Assembly: GCA_043759595.1 (NCBI GenBank)
Contig: JAYVLG010000042.1
Location: 1-64,000 of the forward strand
Reading direction: 5' to 3'
DNA: 64,000 nucleotides
Source of the DNA: Sulfurirhabdus sp043759595
Lineage (GTDB): Bacteria > Pseudomonadota > Gammaproteobacteria > Burkholderiales > SMCO01
This document shows, one piece after another, positions 1 through 7,817 of the stretch. The notes below the pieces were generated by a model. The model made no database searches and had not been told where the DNA came from. It was given only the letters and a program-made list of their open reading frames with translations. Position 1 is the stretch's first letter; each line of letters begins with the position of its first letter. A program made the translations under genes and the position numbers.

Positions 1-2
1 CC

Positions 3-140
3 GCGGTTCACCAATTTCGCCGAAAGCCGACGATGGAAAAAATGCGCGAATTGGTGAATGGCTCCTATACGGTGCCAGCACCTACAGGCAGTCGTGTGCC
101 ATTAGCCGTCACTCAACACCAAAAAACAAAATGGAATTGA
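3..140 (+). CDS. possible 3' end of an unidentified gene
   Basis: One reading frame is open from the left edge of the window to a TGA at 138-140, giving about 45 residues (AVHQFRRKPTMEKMRELV... to ...KTKWN). Composition looks protein-like (charged helix followed by a Pro/Thr-rich stretch). I do not recognise the family and the N-terminus is outside the window. A second frame is also open here up to about 160, so this could be chance. Confidence 0.25.
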   Translation, partial: AVHQFRRKPTMEKMRELVNGSYTVPAPTGSRVPLAVTQHQKTKWN

Positions 141-454
141 ACGGCAGCTTTCGATTTTGGCCATGATAAAGGGGAGACAGCGCTAATGTCCGCAGTTGGA
201 AGTGCAACGGTCACTCAAAATCTTCTCGGCAGGAAATCAGGATTTTCGTTTCGAGCGTCCGCTTTTCAAAATTCTGGCCGGCAGCCCCCGACCCAGAAGC
301 GACTGTCACCATCTCGTAGTCGAAGGTCTGCAATTCGCTCGATTACGGCCACCCCGTTTGTTTAATTATCTCCTACCTTTTCCACCTATATGCGCCTTTA
401 TTGATATGCAATATAATTACATCATATGCGGACTGTGAAATTTATGGAGTTGCT
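141..454. other. intergenic stretch without a convincing gene
   Basis: The only long frame here (196-438) has the irregular Arg/Pro/Phe-rich composition of non-coding DNA and no ribosome-binding site, so I do not call it. A perfect TATAAT lies at 412-417, but no good -35 box is placed for it. It could drive the small-ORF cluster that follows. Confidence 0.5.
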
Positions 455-535
455 ATGAATCAACAAATTCCCAAAAAACAGCGCGTCTTAATTATTAACA
501 ATAGTACTGACCGGTGGGTCCGTATAATAACTTAG
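455..535 (+). CDS. tiny ORF, 26 aa, behind a good ribosome-binding site
   Basis: ATG at 455 is preceded by GGAG at 445-448 with suitable spacing. It encodes a 26-residue peptide beginning MNQQIPKKQRVLIINN and ending at TAG 533-535. It lies between a TATAAT (412-417) and the next small ORF at 545. It may be a leader peptide, a truncated gene, or chance. No family recognised. Confidence 0.3.
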   Translation: MNQQIPKKQRVLIINNSTDRWVRIIT

Positions 536-544
536 GCATACACA

Positions 545-694
545 ATGCTCGATATCGCGATATTAATTCTCTTTTGTGTCATGGCATACCGTATAGCCAC
601 AGTGATTAATCGTGAGTCCCCAATATTGCGGGAGTTTAAGCAACCACGGACACTTGCCCTGGTGGTAATCCGTGACTACTTGAGGACCAGATAG
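545..694 (+). CDS. small single-span membrane protein, 49 aa
   Basis: ATG at 545, stop TAG at 692-694, directly abutting the ATG of the next gene at 695. The product (MLDIAILILFCVMAYRIATV...) has one N-terminal hydrophobic span of about 18 residues, then a basic cytoplasmic-type tail. Stop-to-start abutment with the 191-aa ORF suggests translational coupling of a two-gene unit. No known family recognised; the call rests on spacing and composition. Confidence 0.45.
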   Translation: MLDIAILILFCVMAYRIATVINRESPILREFKQPRTLALVVIRDYLRTR

Positions 695-1270
695 ATGATT
701 GAATCAGCTCTGTTTGAGTCAGCAGTCAGGGTTATTGATCGATTTATTGAGCTGCTGAAGTATCGACAGACCAAACGGAAGGAGTTTTTTCTCGAAATTA
801 TTGAGCCCCTTTTCAACGATCTAATGGTGATGCACACCGATTACATTACAATGTTCGATGATTGCAGATCTCAATTGTTTAGCAATGCCCCATTATCAGA
901 AGTAGCGGAGGAGCTTCGCAAACGGAGATCGACTTACGAGGGGCTCAGGGTAAAGGCACAGGCTATTACTGAATCGCTAAGAACAGCGGATGTTGATCCC
1001 GAGATTAAAAGGTTCTTAATGGTTGCGGCATTTCACATTCCGACTGGCGAGATTAGTGAGGTGAGCACAGTGACTACCGCTACTAGTATTCTAAGGAGAC
1101 TTTACACCGCCTCCGAACTCATGGACGTGCCAATACTTGAAGGCAGAGCACCAGTAGGAGATCGTAAAGATATTCTGAATATGGTCATCGACACATCTAA
1201 CAATATTCGACAGCGATGGGCAGTTATTTGTGAAACGTACATAAGGGCAAAGATTTGGTCACTGAAGTAA
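695..1270 (+). CDS. hypothetical soluble protein, 191 aa
   Basis: ATG at 695 follows GAGG at 682-685 and directly abuts the stop of a 49-aa membrane-peptide ORF. The product is predicted mostly helical, with many Glu/Arg/Leu and no signal peptide or membrane span. Its N-terminal third contains a helix-like stretch ending YRQTKRKEFFLEI. I recognise no catalytic motif or named family. Pairing with a tiny membrane protein next to decayed DNA is typical of accessory, defence-island-like or phage-remnant loci, but nothing in the sequence proves a role. Confidence 0.6.
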   Translation: MIESALFESAVRVIDRFIELLKYRQTKRKEFFLEIIEPLFNDLMVMHTDYITMFDDCRSQLFSNAPLSEVAEELRKRRSTYEGLRVKAQAITESLRTADVDPEIKRFLMVAAFHIPTGEISEVSTVTTATSILRRLYTASELMDVPILEGRAPVGDRKDILNMVIDTSNNIRQRWAVICETYIRAKIWSLK

Positions 1271-1817
1271 TGCATTCCATTTAACCAAAGATGCCCGCAA
1301 TCGAGAGGGTGTGGAATTTCCCTATCATTCATTCTCCAAATGACCGTAGTTCGCTACATTGCCGTCCTTGAAGCAATGTGGATCGAACGGCTGTTCCTGG
1401 CACACAGTGAATGTAGCACCTTGCGAATTGCCTGCCGTAAAGCCGTCATTCCCCGGCGCCAATTTTCTAGTCTCGCTGACCGGCTCCTTTGGCCGAAAAC
1501 GAGACGGTCAGGGTGCAAGCACTGACCTTCCGCTTGGAGTCGCAAACGTCAGTTCGCCTTTTCAGCTAAATATTAAGTTGCATTTGCGGGAATGCTGCCA
1601 GACAAAACGATCCCACACAGAAAAATCCTAAATTCTGAAGACTTTCACCTTCATTGCTTTCTGCAATCAAATACCTTCACTAATGTCATCGTTTATGACA
1701 ATACTTAACAAATCTGGCAGAATCTCATAAAACAAGAAGCACATAACGATAGGTAACGATGATTGACCACCTTATTTCAGGCTCAATGATTCACCATAAA
1801 TTTTAAATGGAGGAAGC
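1271..1817. other. upstream region of the pilus operon; 6-5-6 inverted repeat
   Basis: No convincing gene: the short frames at 1340-1630 overlap each other and have no start signals. Closer to the operon is the dyad TGTCAT-N5-ATGACA at 1684-1700, about 118 bp before the GTG of the response regulator, a possible operator. I looked for a sigma-54 GG-N10-GC promoter here; TGGCAG at about 1715-1720 lacks the -12 GC, so none is called. Confidence 0.45.
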
Positions 1818-3257
1818 GTGACTGCGCAAAAAGATAGCAAACCCAGCTTACTGATCGTTGATGATGATCCGATGATCACTGACACGCTTAACTTCGTGCT
1901 GTCAAAAGATTTCACAGTGCATGTTGCTGAATCCAGGCTCCAGGTCAAAAGCTTGCTGGTACAACTGGATGAACCGCCACAGCTAGCTTTAGTAGATTTA
2001 GGTCTTCCACCAAAACCGCACCGCCCGGACGAGGGCTTTCAGCTTATCAGTGAATTGCTGGGTCATTTTGCAGGCATCAAGATTCTGGTGCTTTCCGGCC
2101 AGAACGATGAAGCCAACGCTCGTCATGCGCGCGCTTTAGGGGCAATTGAGTTTATTTCGAAGCCTTGTGAACCGGAGCAGTTAAAATCTTTGTTATTCAA
2201 TGCACTGATGATTCAGGATGTTGAACTGACAGCCGAAGCAGCGCCTAGTGAAAATTCCTGCGGCCTGATTGGTGAAAGTTTTCCGATGGATAAATTGCGT
2301 CAGCAAATCAGGCAATATGCCGATGCGCCCTTCCCGGTTCTGATTGAGGGCGAATCCGGTAGCGGTAAGGAACTGGTTGCGGCTTGCCTGCATCGTTTGA
2401 GTAATCGCGCGCAAAAGCCCTATCTCGCACTCAACTGCGCGGCTATCTCGCCTACATTGGTAGAGCCGACGCTCTTTGGCTATAGCAAAGGTGCCTTTAC
2501 CGGGGCTACCACTTCTCGTTCCGGTTATTTTGAAGATGCACGTGAAGGCACGCTATTTCTGGATGAAATTGGTGAATTGCCTATTGAACTCCAGGCCAAA
2601 CTGCTGCGTGTGTTGGAAAACGGTGAGTTTCAGCGCGTTGGTGAAACCCAGACGCGCGTCAGTAATGCCCGTGTGGTAGCGGCCACCAACCGTGATTTGC
2701 GACAGGAAATTAAAGCCGGGCGTTTCCGTGGTGATCTTTATCACAGGATCAGCGTTTTTGGTGTGGCCATGCCGCCATTACGTGATCTGGGGGATGACAA
2801 GATAACGTTGCTTGACCATTACCGCGCATTTTATGCGAAAGAAAGCAAATCGGTCCCTTTTGAACTGGATAAGCAAGCCGTTCAAATCTGGTCGGATTAC
2901 CACTTTCCTGGCAATGTCCGCGAATTGCGCAACATTGTGATTCGCCTCACCACCAAATGTGCCGGACAAAAAGTCAGCCGTGAGCAACTCGAATCCGAGC
3001 TGGATACTGATATTGCTTATCAGCCAGACATGCCGATGCCCAGTGACGCCAAGGCACTCTATGAGCTGGCAAAAAAACACATGCAGTCTCAAAACAATTT
3101 TGATCTGGACCAGACAATGAAGCAGTGGGAACAAAGTTACGTGGAAGTGGCGCTCAACATGACTCACGGCAATTTGAGCCAGGCCGCGAAACTGCTCGGG
3201 ATTAACCGCACCACTTTATATAGCCGGATGCAAACGTATTCGATTAGCGCAGAATAA
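1818..3257 (+). CDS. sigma-54-dependent NtrC-family response regulator (PrsR-like)
   Basis: A 479-aa activator that opens sigma-54 promoters. It starts at GTG 1818 behind GGAGG (1809-1813). Domains: receiver at residues 10-130 with acidic pocket D15/D16, phospho-acceptor D60 and conserved K115; AAA+ domain with Walker A GESGSGKE (178-185), the sigma-54-contacting loop GAFTGA (225-230) and Walker B TLFLDEIGEL (245-254); and a C-terminal Fis-type helix-turn-helix (GNLSQAAKLLGINRTTLY). Overall it resembles PrsR, the regulator of PEP-CTERM/exosortase loci. It is first in the MSHA-like pilus operon, 30 bp before the MshM-like gene. The likely partner is the membrane kinase at 15598-17310, and a likely target is the sigma-54 promoter at 25341; both links are inferred. 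Confidence 0.93.
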   Translation: MTAQKDSKPSLLIVDDDPMITDTLNFVLSKDFTVHVAESRLQVKSLLVQLDEPPQLALVDLGLPPKPHRPDEGFQLISELLGHFAGIKILVLSGQNDEANARHARALGAIEFISKPCEPEQLKSLLFNALMIQDVELTAEAAPSENSCGLIGESFPMDKLRQQIRQYADAPFPVLIEGESGSGKELVAACLHRLSNRAQKPYLALNCAAISPTLVEPTLFGYSKGAFTGATTSRSGYFEDAREGTLFLDEIGELPIELQAKLLRVLENGEFQRVGETQTRVSNARVVAATNRDLRQEIKAGRFRGDLYHRISVFGVAMPPLRDLGDDKITLLDHYRAFYAKESKSVPFELDKQAVQIWSDYHFPGNVRELRNIVIRLTTKCAGQKVSREQLESELDTDIAYQPDMPMPSDAKALYELAKKHMQSQNNFDLDQTMKQWEQSYVEVALNMTHGNLSQAAKLLGINRTTLYSRMQTYSISAE

Positions 3258-3287
3258 TTTTCTACAGGCAGAGACTGTTATTTATCA

Positions 3288-4649
3288 ATGTATTTCACTC
3301 ACTTCGGCCTGACACAACCCCCCTTCAAGATCACGCCGAACACGGCATTCTTTTATGGGGGTGGCAATCGCGGTGCCGTTCTGGACGCGCTGATCTATGC
3401 GCTCAGCCAGGGTGAAGGCATCATCAAAATCACGGGGGAGGTTGGCAGCGGCAAGACCATGCTTTGCCGCATGCTGGCGGCCAGACTACCCCAGGAAATC
3501 GAAACCATCTACCTGGCCAATCCGAGCATTTCGCCAGAAGATGTGCTTCATGCGATTGTTTTTGAATTGCAGCTCCCGGTTCCAACTGGCGCTACCCGCC
3601 AGGAAATCACCCACATTCTTCATGACTATCTGCTTGAGCGCCATAATAAGGGAAAGCAGGTTGTAGTGCTGGTAGAAGAGGCGCAAGGTATGCCTCTGGC
3701 AACATTGGAGGAAATCCGGCTGCTCTCCAACCTTGAAACCGAACAGGCGAAATTACTGCAGATTGTTTTATTTGGCCAGCCCGAGCTGAATGAAAGCCTT
3801 AATCTGCAAAGCATGCGCCAGCTTAAAGAGCGAATAACCCACAGCTTCCCTCTTGGGCCACTGACACCGACAGAAACCAAAGAGTACCTGTCATTCCGCT
3901 TGCGCGCAGCCGGATATCATGGACCCGACCTGTTTGGTCCTACCGTGGTGAATTTCATCGCCAAACATGCAATGGGACTTACACGGCGCATCAATATTAT
4001 TGCTGACAAGACGCTGCTTGCCGCCTACTCCGAGGGAACACACAACATCACCCTGAAGCACGCCAGAGCCGCAGTAAATGACAGTGAGTTCGGCAAACTA
4101 CCCTACCAGTTTCCTTGGCGAATGGCCGCAATGATCGTTTTGTCGATCATTGCTACCCTGGGCCTGGGTTATGCACTCAAAACATATCAACCCACCCCAT
4201 CAGCAGCTGTCCCGTCTGTTACCCCTTCACCAAAACCACCTGCTGCCAATGCGGCTCAGCCTCCCCAATCGCCAAATACGGCAAATGAAAAAGTAACAGC
4301 CAGCCCACCACCGGCCACTTCAGATATCCTTGAAGCGCGCATCGCTGCAACCATTCCCTGGTTGACTCAACAAAAACCTGATGCTCTCGCCATTCAGCTG
4401 ATTGGATCAAACAATCCTGAAATGCTTAAAACGTATCTCCATGACATCAGACAGCTAATTGAAATAGATCATGTTTTTGTGTACCGTACCATTGCGCGGG
4501 GCAAACCTTCTTTCACGATAATATATGGCAACTTTGCTTCAAAAAGAGAGGCTGCAGAAGCATTGGCAAACTTGCCTGCCAAGATTAAGCAAAACCGGCC
4601 AATTTTGAGAACAGTCAAAGGGATTCGTGCTGAACTGGGCCAGAAATGA
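3288..4649 (+). CDS. mshM: MshM/ExeA-type AAA ATPase with C-terminal SPOR-like domain
   Basis: A 453-aa inner-membrane ATPase. The cytoplasmic part has Walker A GEVGSGKT (50-57) and Walker B VVVLVEEAQ (125-133), typical of the ExeA/GspA/MshM family that helps insert or place secretins through peptidoglycan. One membrane span lies at about 277-297, followed by a Pro/Ala-rich linker. The C-terminal about 100 residues resemble a SPOR-type fold (a ...FTIIYGNFASKREAAEAL... segment), suggesting periplasmic peptidoglycan binding. It is second in the operon, before the secretin gene but separated from it by an inverted-repeat element. The family assignment is firm; SPOR assignment is by pattern only. 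Confidence 0.88.
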   Translation: MYFTHFGLTQPPFKITPNTAFFYGGGNRGAVLDALIYALSQGEGIIKITGEVGSGKTMLCRMLAARLPQEIETIYLANPSISPEDVLHAIVFELQLPVPTGATRQEITHILHDYLLERHNKGKQVVVLVEEAQGMPLATLEEIRLLSNLETEQAKLLQIVLFGQPELNESLNLQSMRQLKERITHSFPLGPLTPTETKEYLSFRLRAAGYHGPDLFGPTVVNFIAKHAMGLTRRINIIADKTLLAAYSEGTHNITLKHARAAVNDSEFGKLPYQFPWRMAAMIVLSIIATLGLGYALKTYQPTPSAAVPSVTPSPKPPAANAAQPPQSPNTANEKVTASPPPATSDILEARIAATIPWLTQQKPDALAIQLIGSNNPEMLKTYLHDIRQLIEIDHVFVYRTIARGKPSFTIIYGNFASKREAAEALANLPAKIKQNRPILRTVKGIRAELGQK

Positions 4650-4691
4650 TTTCATGAGAACATGGTATGATAATGCCGCACAGATAAAGGC

Positions 4692-4839
4692 TATATAGTT
4701 TTCATCCGGAAACATCTGTTTTCCCCCTCCTTTTTGATGGGGGAGGGCTAGGATGAGGGTGTTAATACCTTGAAATTTAACCCCTCTCCCCAACCCACAA
4801 GGGAAGAGGGAGTTACAGCGTTTCCGGATGAACTATATA
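4692..4839. mobile_element. MITE-like element with about 20-bp terminal inverted repeats
   Basis: Left arm 4692-4713 (TATATAGTT-TT-CATCCGGAAAC) and right arm 4820-4839 (GTTTCCGGATGAACTATATA) are inverted copies apart from two extra Ts in the left arm. The roughly 105-bp interior holds a second pair of complementary C-rich and G-rich tracts (CCCCCTCC / GGGGGAGGG, and CCCCTCTCCCC / GGGAAGAGGG). It has no coding capacity. It sits between the mshM-like and mshL-like genes inside the pilus operon. Ends start with TATATA, so a TA target duplication is possible but not provable here. Confidence 0.7.
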
Positions 4840-4841
4840 AT
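4836..4841 (+). promoter_or_regulatory. TATAAT -10-like box at the right end of the inverted-repeat element
   Basis: TATAAT overlaps the outer edge of the right terminal repeat, 63 bp upstream of the secretin ATG at 4904. The sequence 17 bp further upstream is TTACAG, a poor -35 box. The element may supply a weak promoter for mshL and the genes after it. The match is seen; activity is inferred. Confidence 0.35.
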
Positions 4842-4903
4842 GAGTGGAGATTAATCAACAATGGGAACGGCCATGCTTCATCGTACTAACAAAGGTTGCA
4901 GTC

Positions 4904-6667
4904 ATGAATAAGTTTTTTCTGGCTGCCAGCCTGACCATTCTGACCGGTTGTGCGCATCAAGCAAACATCCCCTTGTCTGAAGGACATATCAGTTCGCCGA
5001 AAGAAATACCTAAATCCAGTGAAATTCCTCCACTGGTCACGGTTCCCACTTACGTTCCGGCACCCAGGCCCACAGCAAAACCACAAACATACAGTGTTGT
5101 TGTGAACGAAGTGCCTGCCAAAGAACTGCTTTTTGCCTTGGCGCGGGACACTAAAGTTAACGTTGATATTCATCCCGGTATACAGGGCTTGGTCACGTTG
5201 AACGCCATTAACGAAACGTTACCTGCCATTCTTGATCGCGTTTCGAAACAAGTGAATATCCGCTACAAGCTGGAAGGAAATACTCTCATCGTTACACCAG
5301 ATACGCCCTATATTAAAACTTACCGCATTGATTACGTTAATATCGACCGCAGCACTGATTCTTCAATCGGGGTTTCTACTCAGGTAGCCACTACAGGTTC
5401 TGCGATTGCTGCAGGTGGTGCCGCCTCTTCGCAGAGCGGGGCATCGGGCAACAACTCTAATCTGATTGTCAAAACCCAATCCAAGAACAATTTCTGGGAA
5501 ATTCTGGGTGAAAATATCAGGCATATTCTGAGTGCAACCAAATCCGCGAATCAAAGCGCGGAAGAAAAATCATTACGACAAGAAACAGCAAGGGCTTCTC
5601 GCGAAGAACGCTTGCAGCAGGCTGAGGCCGTTGCCCGTGCTGGCAGTGGCGCAACAACCCTTTTTGCGACCGCATTTGGCAATCAGTCAAATACAACTCC
5701 CGGGGAATCAAGGGACGATGCCATTATCAATCCGGTCGCAGGCACTGTCACCGTTTTTGGAACGGAACGCCAGCAAGAGCTGATTGCGCAATTTCTGAAC
5801 AGCACCCAAAATGCGATACAGCGTCAGGTCCTGATTGAAGCTACCATCGTTGAAGTAAGCTTGAACGATCAATACCGAACCGGCGTAGACTGGAGCCGCG
5901 TGGCCAGCGGTACAGGCTTTTCAATCAAGACTAACCTGGGGGGAAAGAGCAATTTGGCCAATACGCTTTCTTCTTTTCTGACAGGTACATACAGCAACAA
6001 ATCTTCCGGTTTCGGTGTGACCATCGATATGCTGGAGTCTTTCGGCAAAACACGTGTACTATCCAGCCCAAAAATCATGGCACTGAATAACCAGACCGCA
6101 CTGCTCAAAGTGGTTAACAACACAGTTTATTTCACTGTTGATGTCCAGCAAGGCTCTACCTCATCCACTACCGGCCTTGTCGTTCAACCCACTTACACGT
6201 CTACGCCACATACTGTGCCGGTTGGCATAGTGCTGAGCGTCACACCGCAAATCAACGAAAACGATGTGGTATCCCTCACGGTTCGTCCCACGATTTCCCG
6301 CATCACTGGATTCAAAGATGATCCCAATCCGGCTTTAGGCTCCGGAAGCAGCAGAATTCCAAATCAGGTTCCAGAAATTCAGGTACGTGAAATGGAGTCT
6401 GTGCTGCAAATCAGCAGTGGTCAGACGGTGATTCTGGGCGGGTTGATGCAGGATGATATTTCTCGCAACCGGGATGGCATACCTGAATTATCCCGTCTGG
6501 ACGGTATCGGCAGTCTGTTTGGCCAGCGTGAAGAAAAAACCAGTCAGACCGAACTGGTTATTTTCCTGCGCCCTACGGTGATTACCAACCCTACTTTGGA
6601 AAGTGACGAGCTTAAATTTTATCAGCGGTTTCTTCCTGGTCAGCGAGCAGTTGGCACAAACCCATGA
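4904..6667 (+). CDS. mshL: MSHA-type pilus secretin lipoprotein
   Basis: Outer-membrane secretin, 587 aa from the ATG at 4904. I prefer that start to an in-frame GTG at 4844 because it places a lipoprotein signal at the N-terminus: MNKFFLAASLTIL followed by lipobox L13-T-G-C16, and AAAGG precedes it. The N-terminal periplasmic part has secretin STN/N-type repeats (VPAKELLFALARDTKVNVDI), then a Gly/Ser-rich loop. The C-terminal secretin domain ends with the characteristic ILGGLMQDDISRN and TELVIFLRPTVI motifs. It forms the channel through which the pilus or secreted substrate passes. Its last 4 bases overlap the start of the MshN-like gene (ATGA), so the two are coupled. Confidence 0.92.
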   Translation: MNKFFLAASLTILTGCAHQANIPLSEGHISSPKEIPKSSEIPPLVTVPTYVPAPRPTAKPQTYSVVVNEVPAKELLFALARDTKVNVDIHPGIQGLVTLNAINETLPAILDRVSKQVNIRYKLEGNTLIVTPDTPYIKTYRIDYVNIDRSTDSSIGVSTQVATTGSAIAAGGAASSQSGASGNNSNLIVKTQSKNNFWEILGENIRHILSATKSANQSAEEKSLRQETARASREERLQQAEAVARAGSGATTLFATAFGNQSNTTPGESRDDAIINPVAGTVTVFGTERQQELIAQFLNSTQNAIQRQVLIEATIVEVSLNDQYRTGVDWSRVASGTGFSIKTNLGGKSNLANTLSSFLTGTYSNKSSGFGVTIDMLESFGKTRVLSSPKIMALNNQTALLKVVNNTVYFTVDVQQGSTSSTTGLVVQPTYTSTPHTVPVGIVLSVTPQINENDVVSLTVRPTISRITGFKDDPNPALGSGSSRIPNQVPEIQVREMESVLQISSGQTVILGGLMQDDISRNRDGIPELSRLDGIGSLFGQREEKTSQTELVIFLRPTVITNPTLESDELKFYQRFLPGQRAVGTNP

Positions 6668-7815
6668 GTCTGTTAATGCAAGCCTTGAAGAAGGCAGAGC
6701 AAAATAAACAAGGGGGAGAAAATACCCCGCCTGATGCAGTCAGCACTTCCACGCTGACGCTGGAAAGCCTGCAGGATGAGGCCCCAGGCAACCCTGCCTA
6801 CACTGACAACTATCGGTCTGCTGGTCGTGATCCAAAATCCAGCCCAGCCGCCAACCTGTTTGCGGCCAAGCAACACAAACGGATTTCTCCGTTTGCCATT
6901 GTGGCCAGTATTGGTGTGCTCATTCTTGCTGGCTGGGGAGCGTATGTGTATTACCAGCTCATCACTCCTCCGCCATTTGTGCCTGCCAGCCGTATTGCAG
7001 AAGCTGAGAAAGTGCCGACTGACACCAAAATCGCTGAAAACAATATCGCCCCACAACCCGAAACTTCAGCTCCAGCAGCACAAACGGAACTTGCCAAAAA
7101 CAATCTGCAAGGCACTTCTCAAAGCGTTGCTGAAACCTATCATCCAATGGCCAAACCAGATCGTCAGGAAACCCGCCAACCCTACGAGACTAAAATCCAG
7201 TTCAAAAGAGAAACAGCACCCACAGCCATTTCACCCACTCTAGCCAATGCCTATCAAGCATTCAAAGAAAATCATCTGGACAGTGCGCAAACACAATATC
7301 AACGACTACTCGTTGCAGAACCTAACAATATTGATGCTCTACTCGGTCTGGCTGCCATTTCAGCTCAACAGGGAAAAGCCGATCAATCTGCCAAATACCT
7401 TATGCGCGTATTGGAGCTGGATCCGAAAAATGCGGCAGCGCAAGCCGGGTTGATCAGTTTCATGGGCAATTCTGATCCATCAGCCAGTGAAATGCGCTTA
7501 AAACAACTGATCCAGAATCAGCCCGCGGCCTTTCTGTTTTTCAATCTGGGAAACCTGTATGCCAGCCAGTCACAATGGGCTGCAGCCGAACAGGCTTACT
7601 TTCAGGCTTATCAAATGGAGCTTGGCAATCCAGACTACGCTTACAATCTGGCCGTCAGTCTGGAACACTTGCAGCAATCCAGACAAGCTTTAGCCTATTA
7701 CCAGCAAGCACTTCGTCTGATCCAGAAAAGCGGCTATGCCAATTTCGATAGAACCTTGTTACTGACACGTATCAACCAGCTCACTACTCCCGAGCAGACT
7801 GGAACTACAAAATAA
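6664..7815 (+). CDS. mshN: MshN-like TPR protein of the pilus machine
   Basis: A 383-aa bitopic inner-membrane protein. The N-terminus MSLLMQALKKAEQNK is typical of MshN/GspB-like proteins. One membrane span lies at about 78-97 (FAIVASIGVLILAGWGAYVY), then a Pro/Ala/Gln-rich linker. From about 195 to 365 there are at least four tetratricopeptide repeats (LLVAEPNNIDALLGLAAISA; LELDPKNAAAQAGL; FFNLGNLYASQSQWAAAEQA; YAYNLAVSLEHLQQSRQAL). The ATG overlaps the stop of mshL, and the MshE ATPase starts 2 bp after its stop. It is expected to scaffold periplasmic contacts between secretin and inner-membrane complex; the precise partner is unknown. Confidence 0.82.
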   Translation: MSLLMQALKKAEQNKQGGENTPPDAVSTSTLTLESLQDEAPGNPAYTDNYRSAGRDPKSSPAANLFAAKQHKRISPFAIVASIGVLILAGWGAYVYYQLITPPPFVPASRIAEAEKVPTDTKIAENNIAPQPETSAPAAQTELAKNNLQGTSQSVAETYHPMAKPDRQETRQPYETKIQFKRETAPTAISPTLANAYQAFKENHLDSAQTQYQRLLVAEPNNIDALLGLAAISAQQGKADQSAKYLMRVLELDPKNAAAQAGLISFMGNSDPSASEMRLKQLIQNQPAAFLFFNLGNLYASQSQWAAAEQAYFQAYQMELGNPDYAYNLAVSLEHLQQSRQALAYYQQALRLIQKSGYANFDRTLLLTRINQLTTPEQTGTTK

Positions 7816-7817
7816 AT

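Noticed and set aside
196..438. 80-aa ORF
   Set aside because: No start signal, Arg/Pro/Phe-rich irregular composition, and it runs through the TATAAT box of the following unit.
1340..1631. Overlapping ORFs of 60-90 aa on both strands
   Set aside because: They overlap one another, have no ribosome-binding sites and have non-protein-like composition; treated as non-coding.
1700..1730. Sigma-54 promoter before the response-regulator gene
   Set aside because: TGGCAG occurs but the -12 GC is not at the required GG-N10-GC distance.
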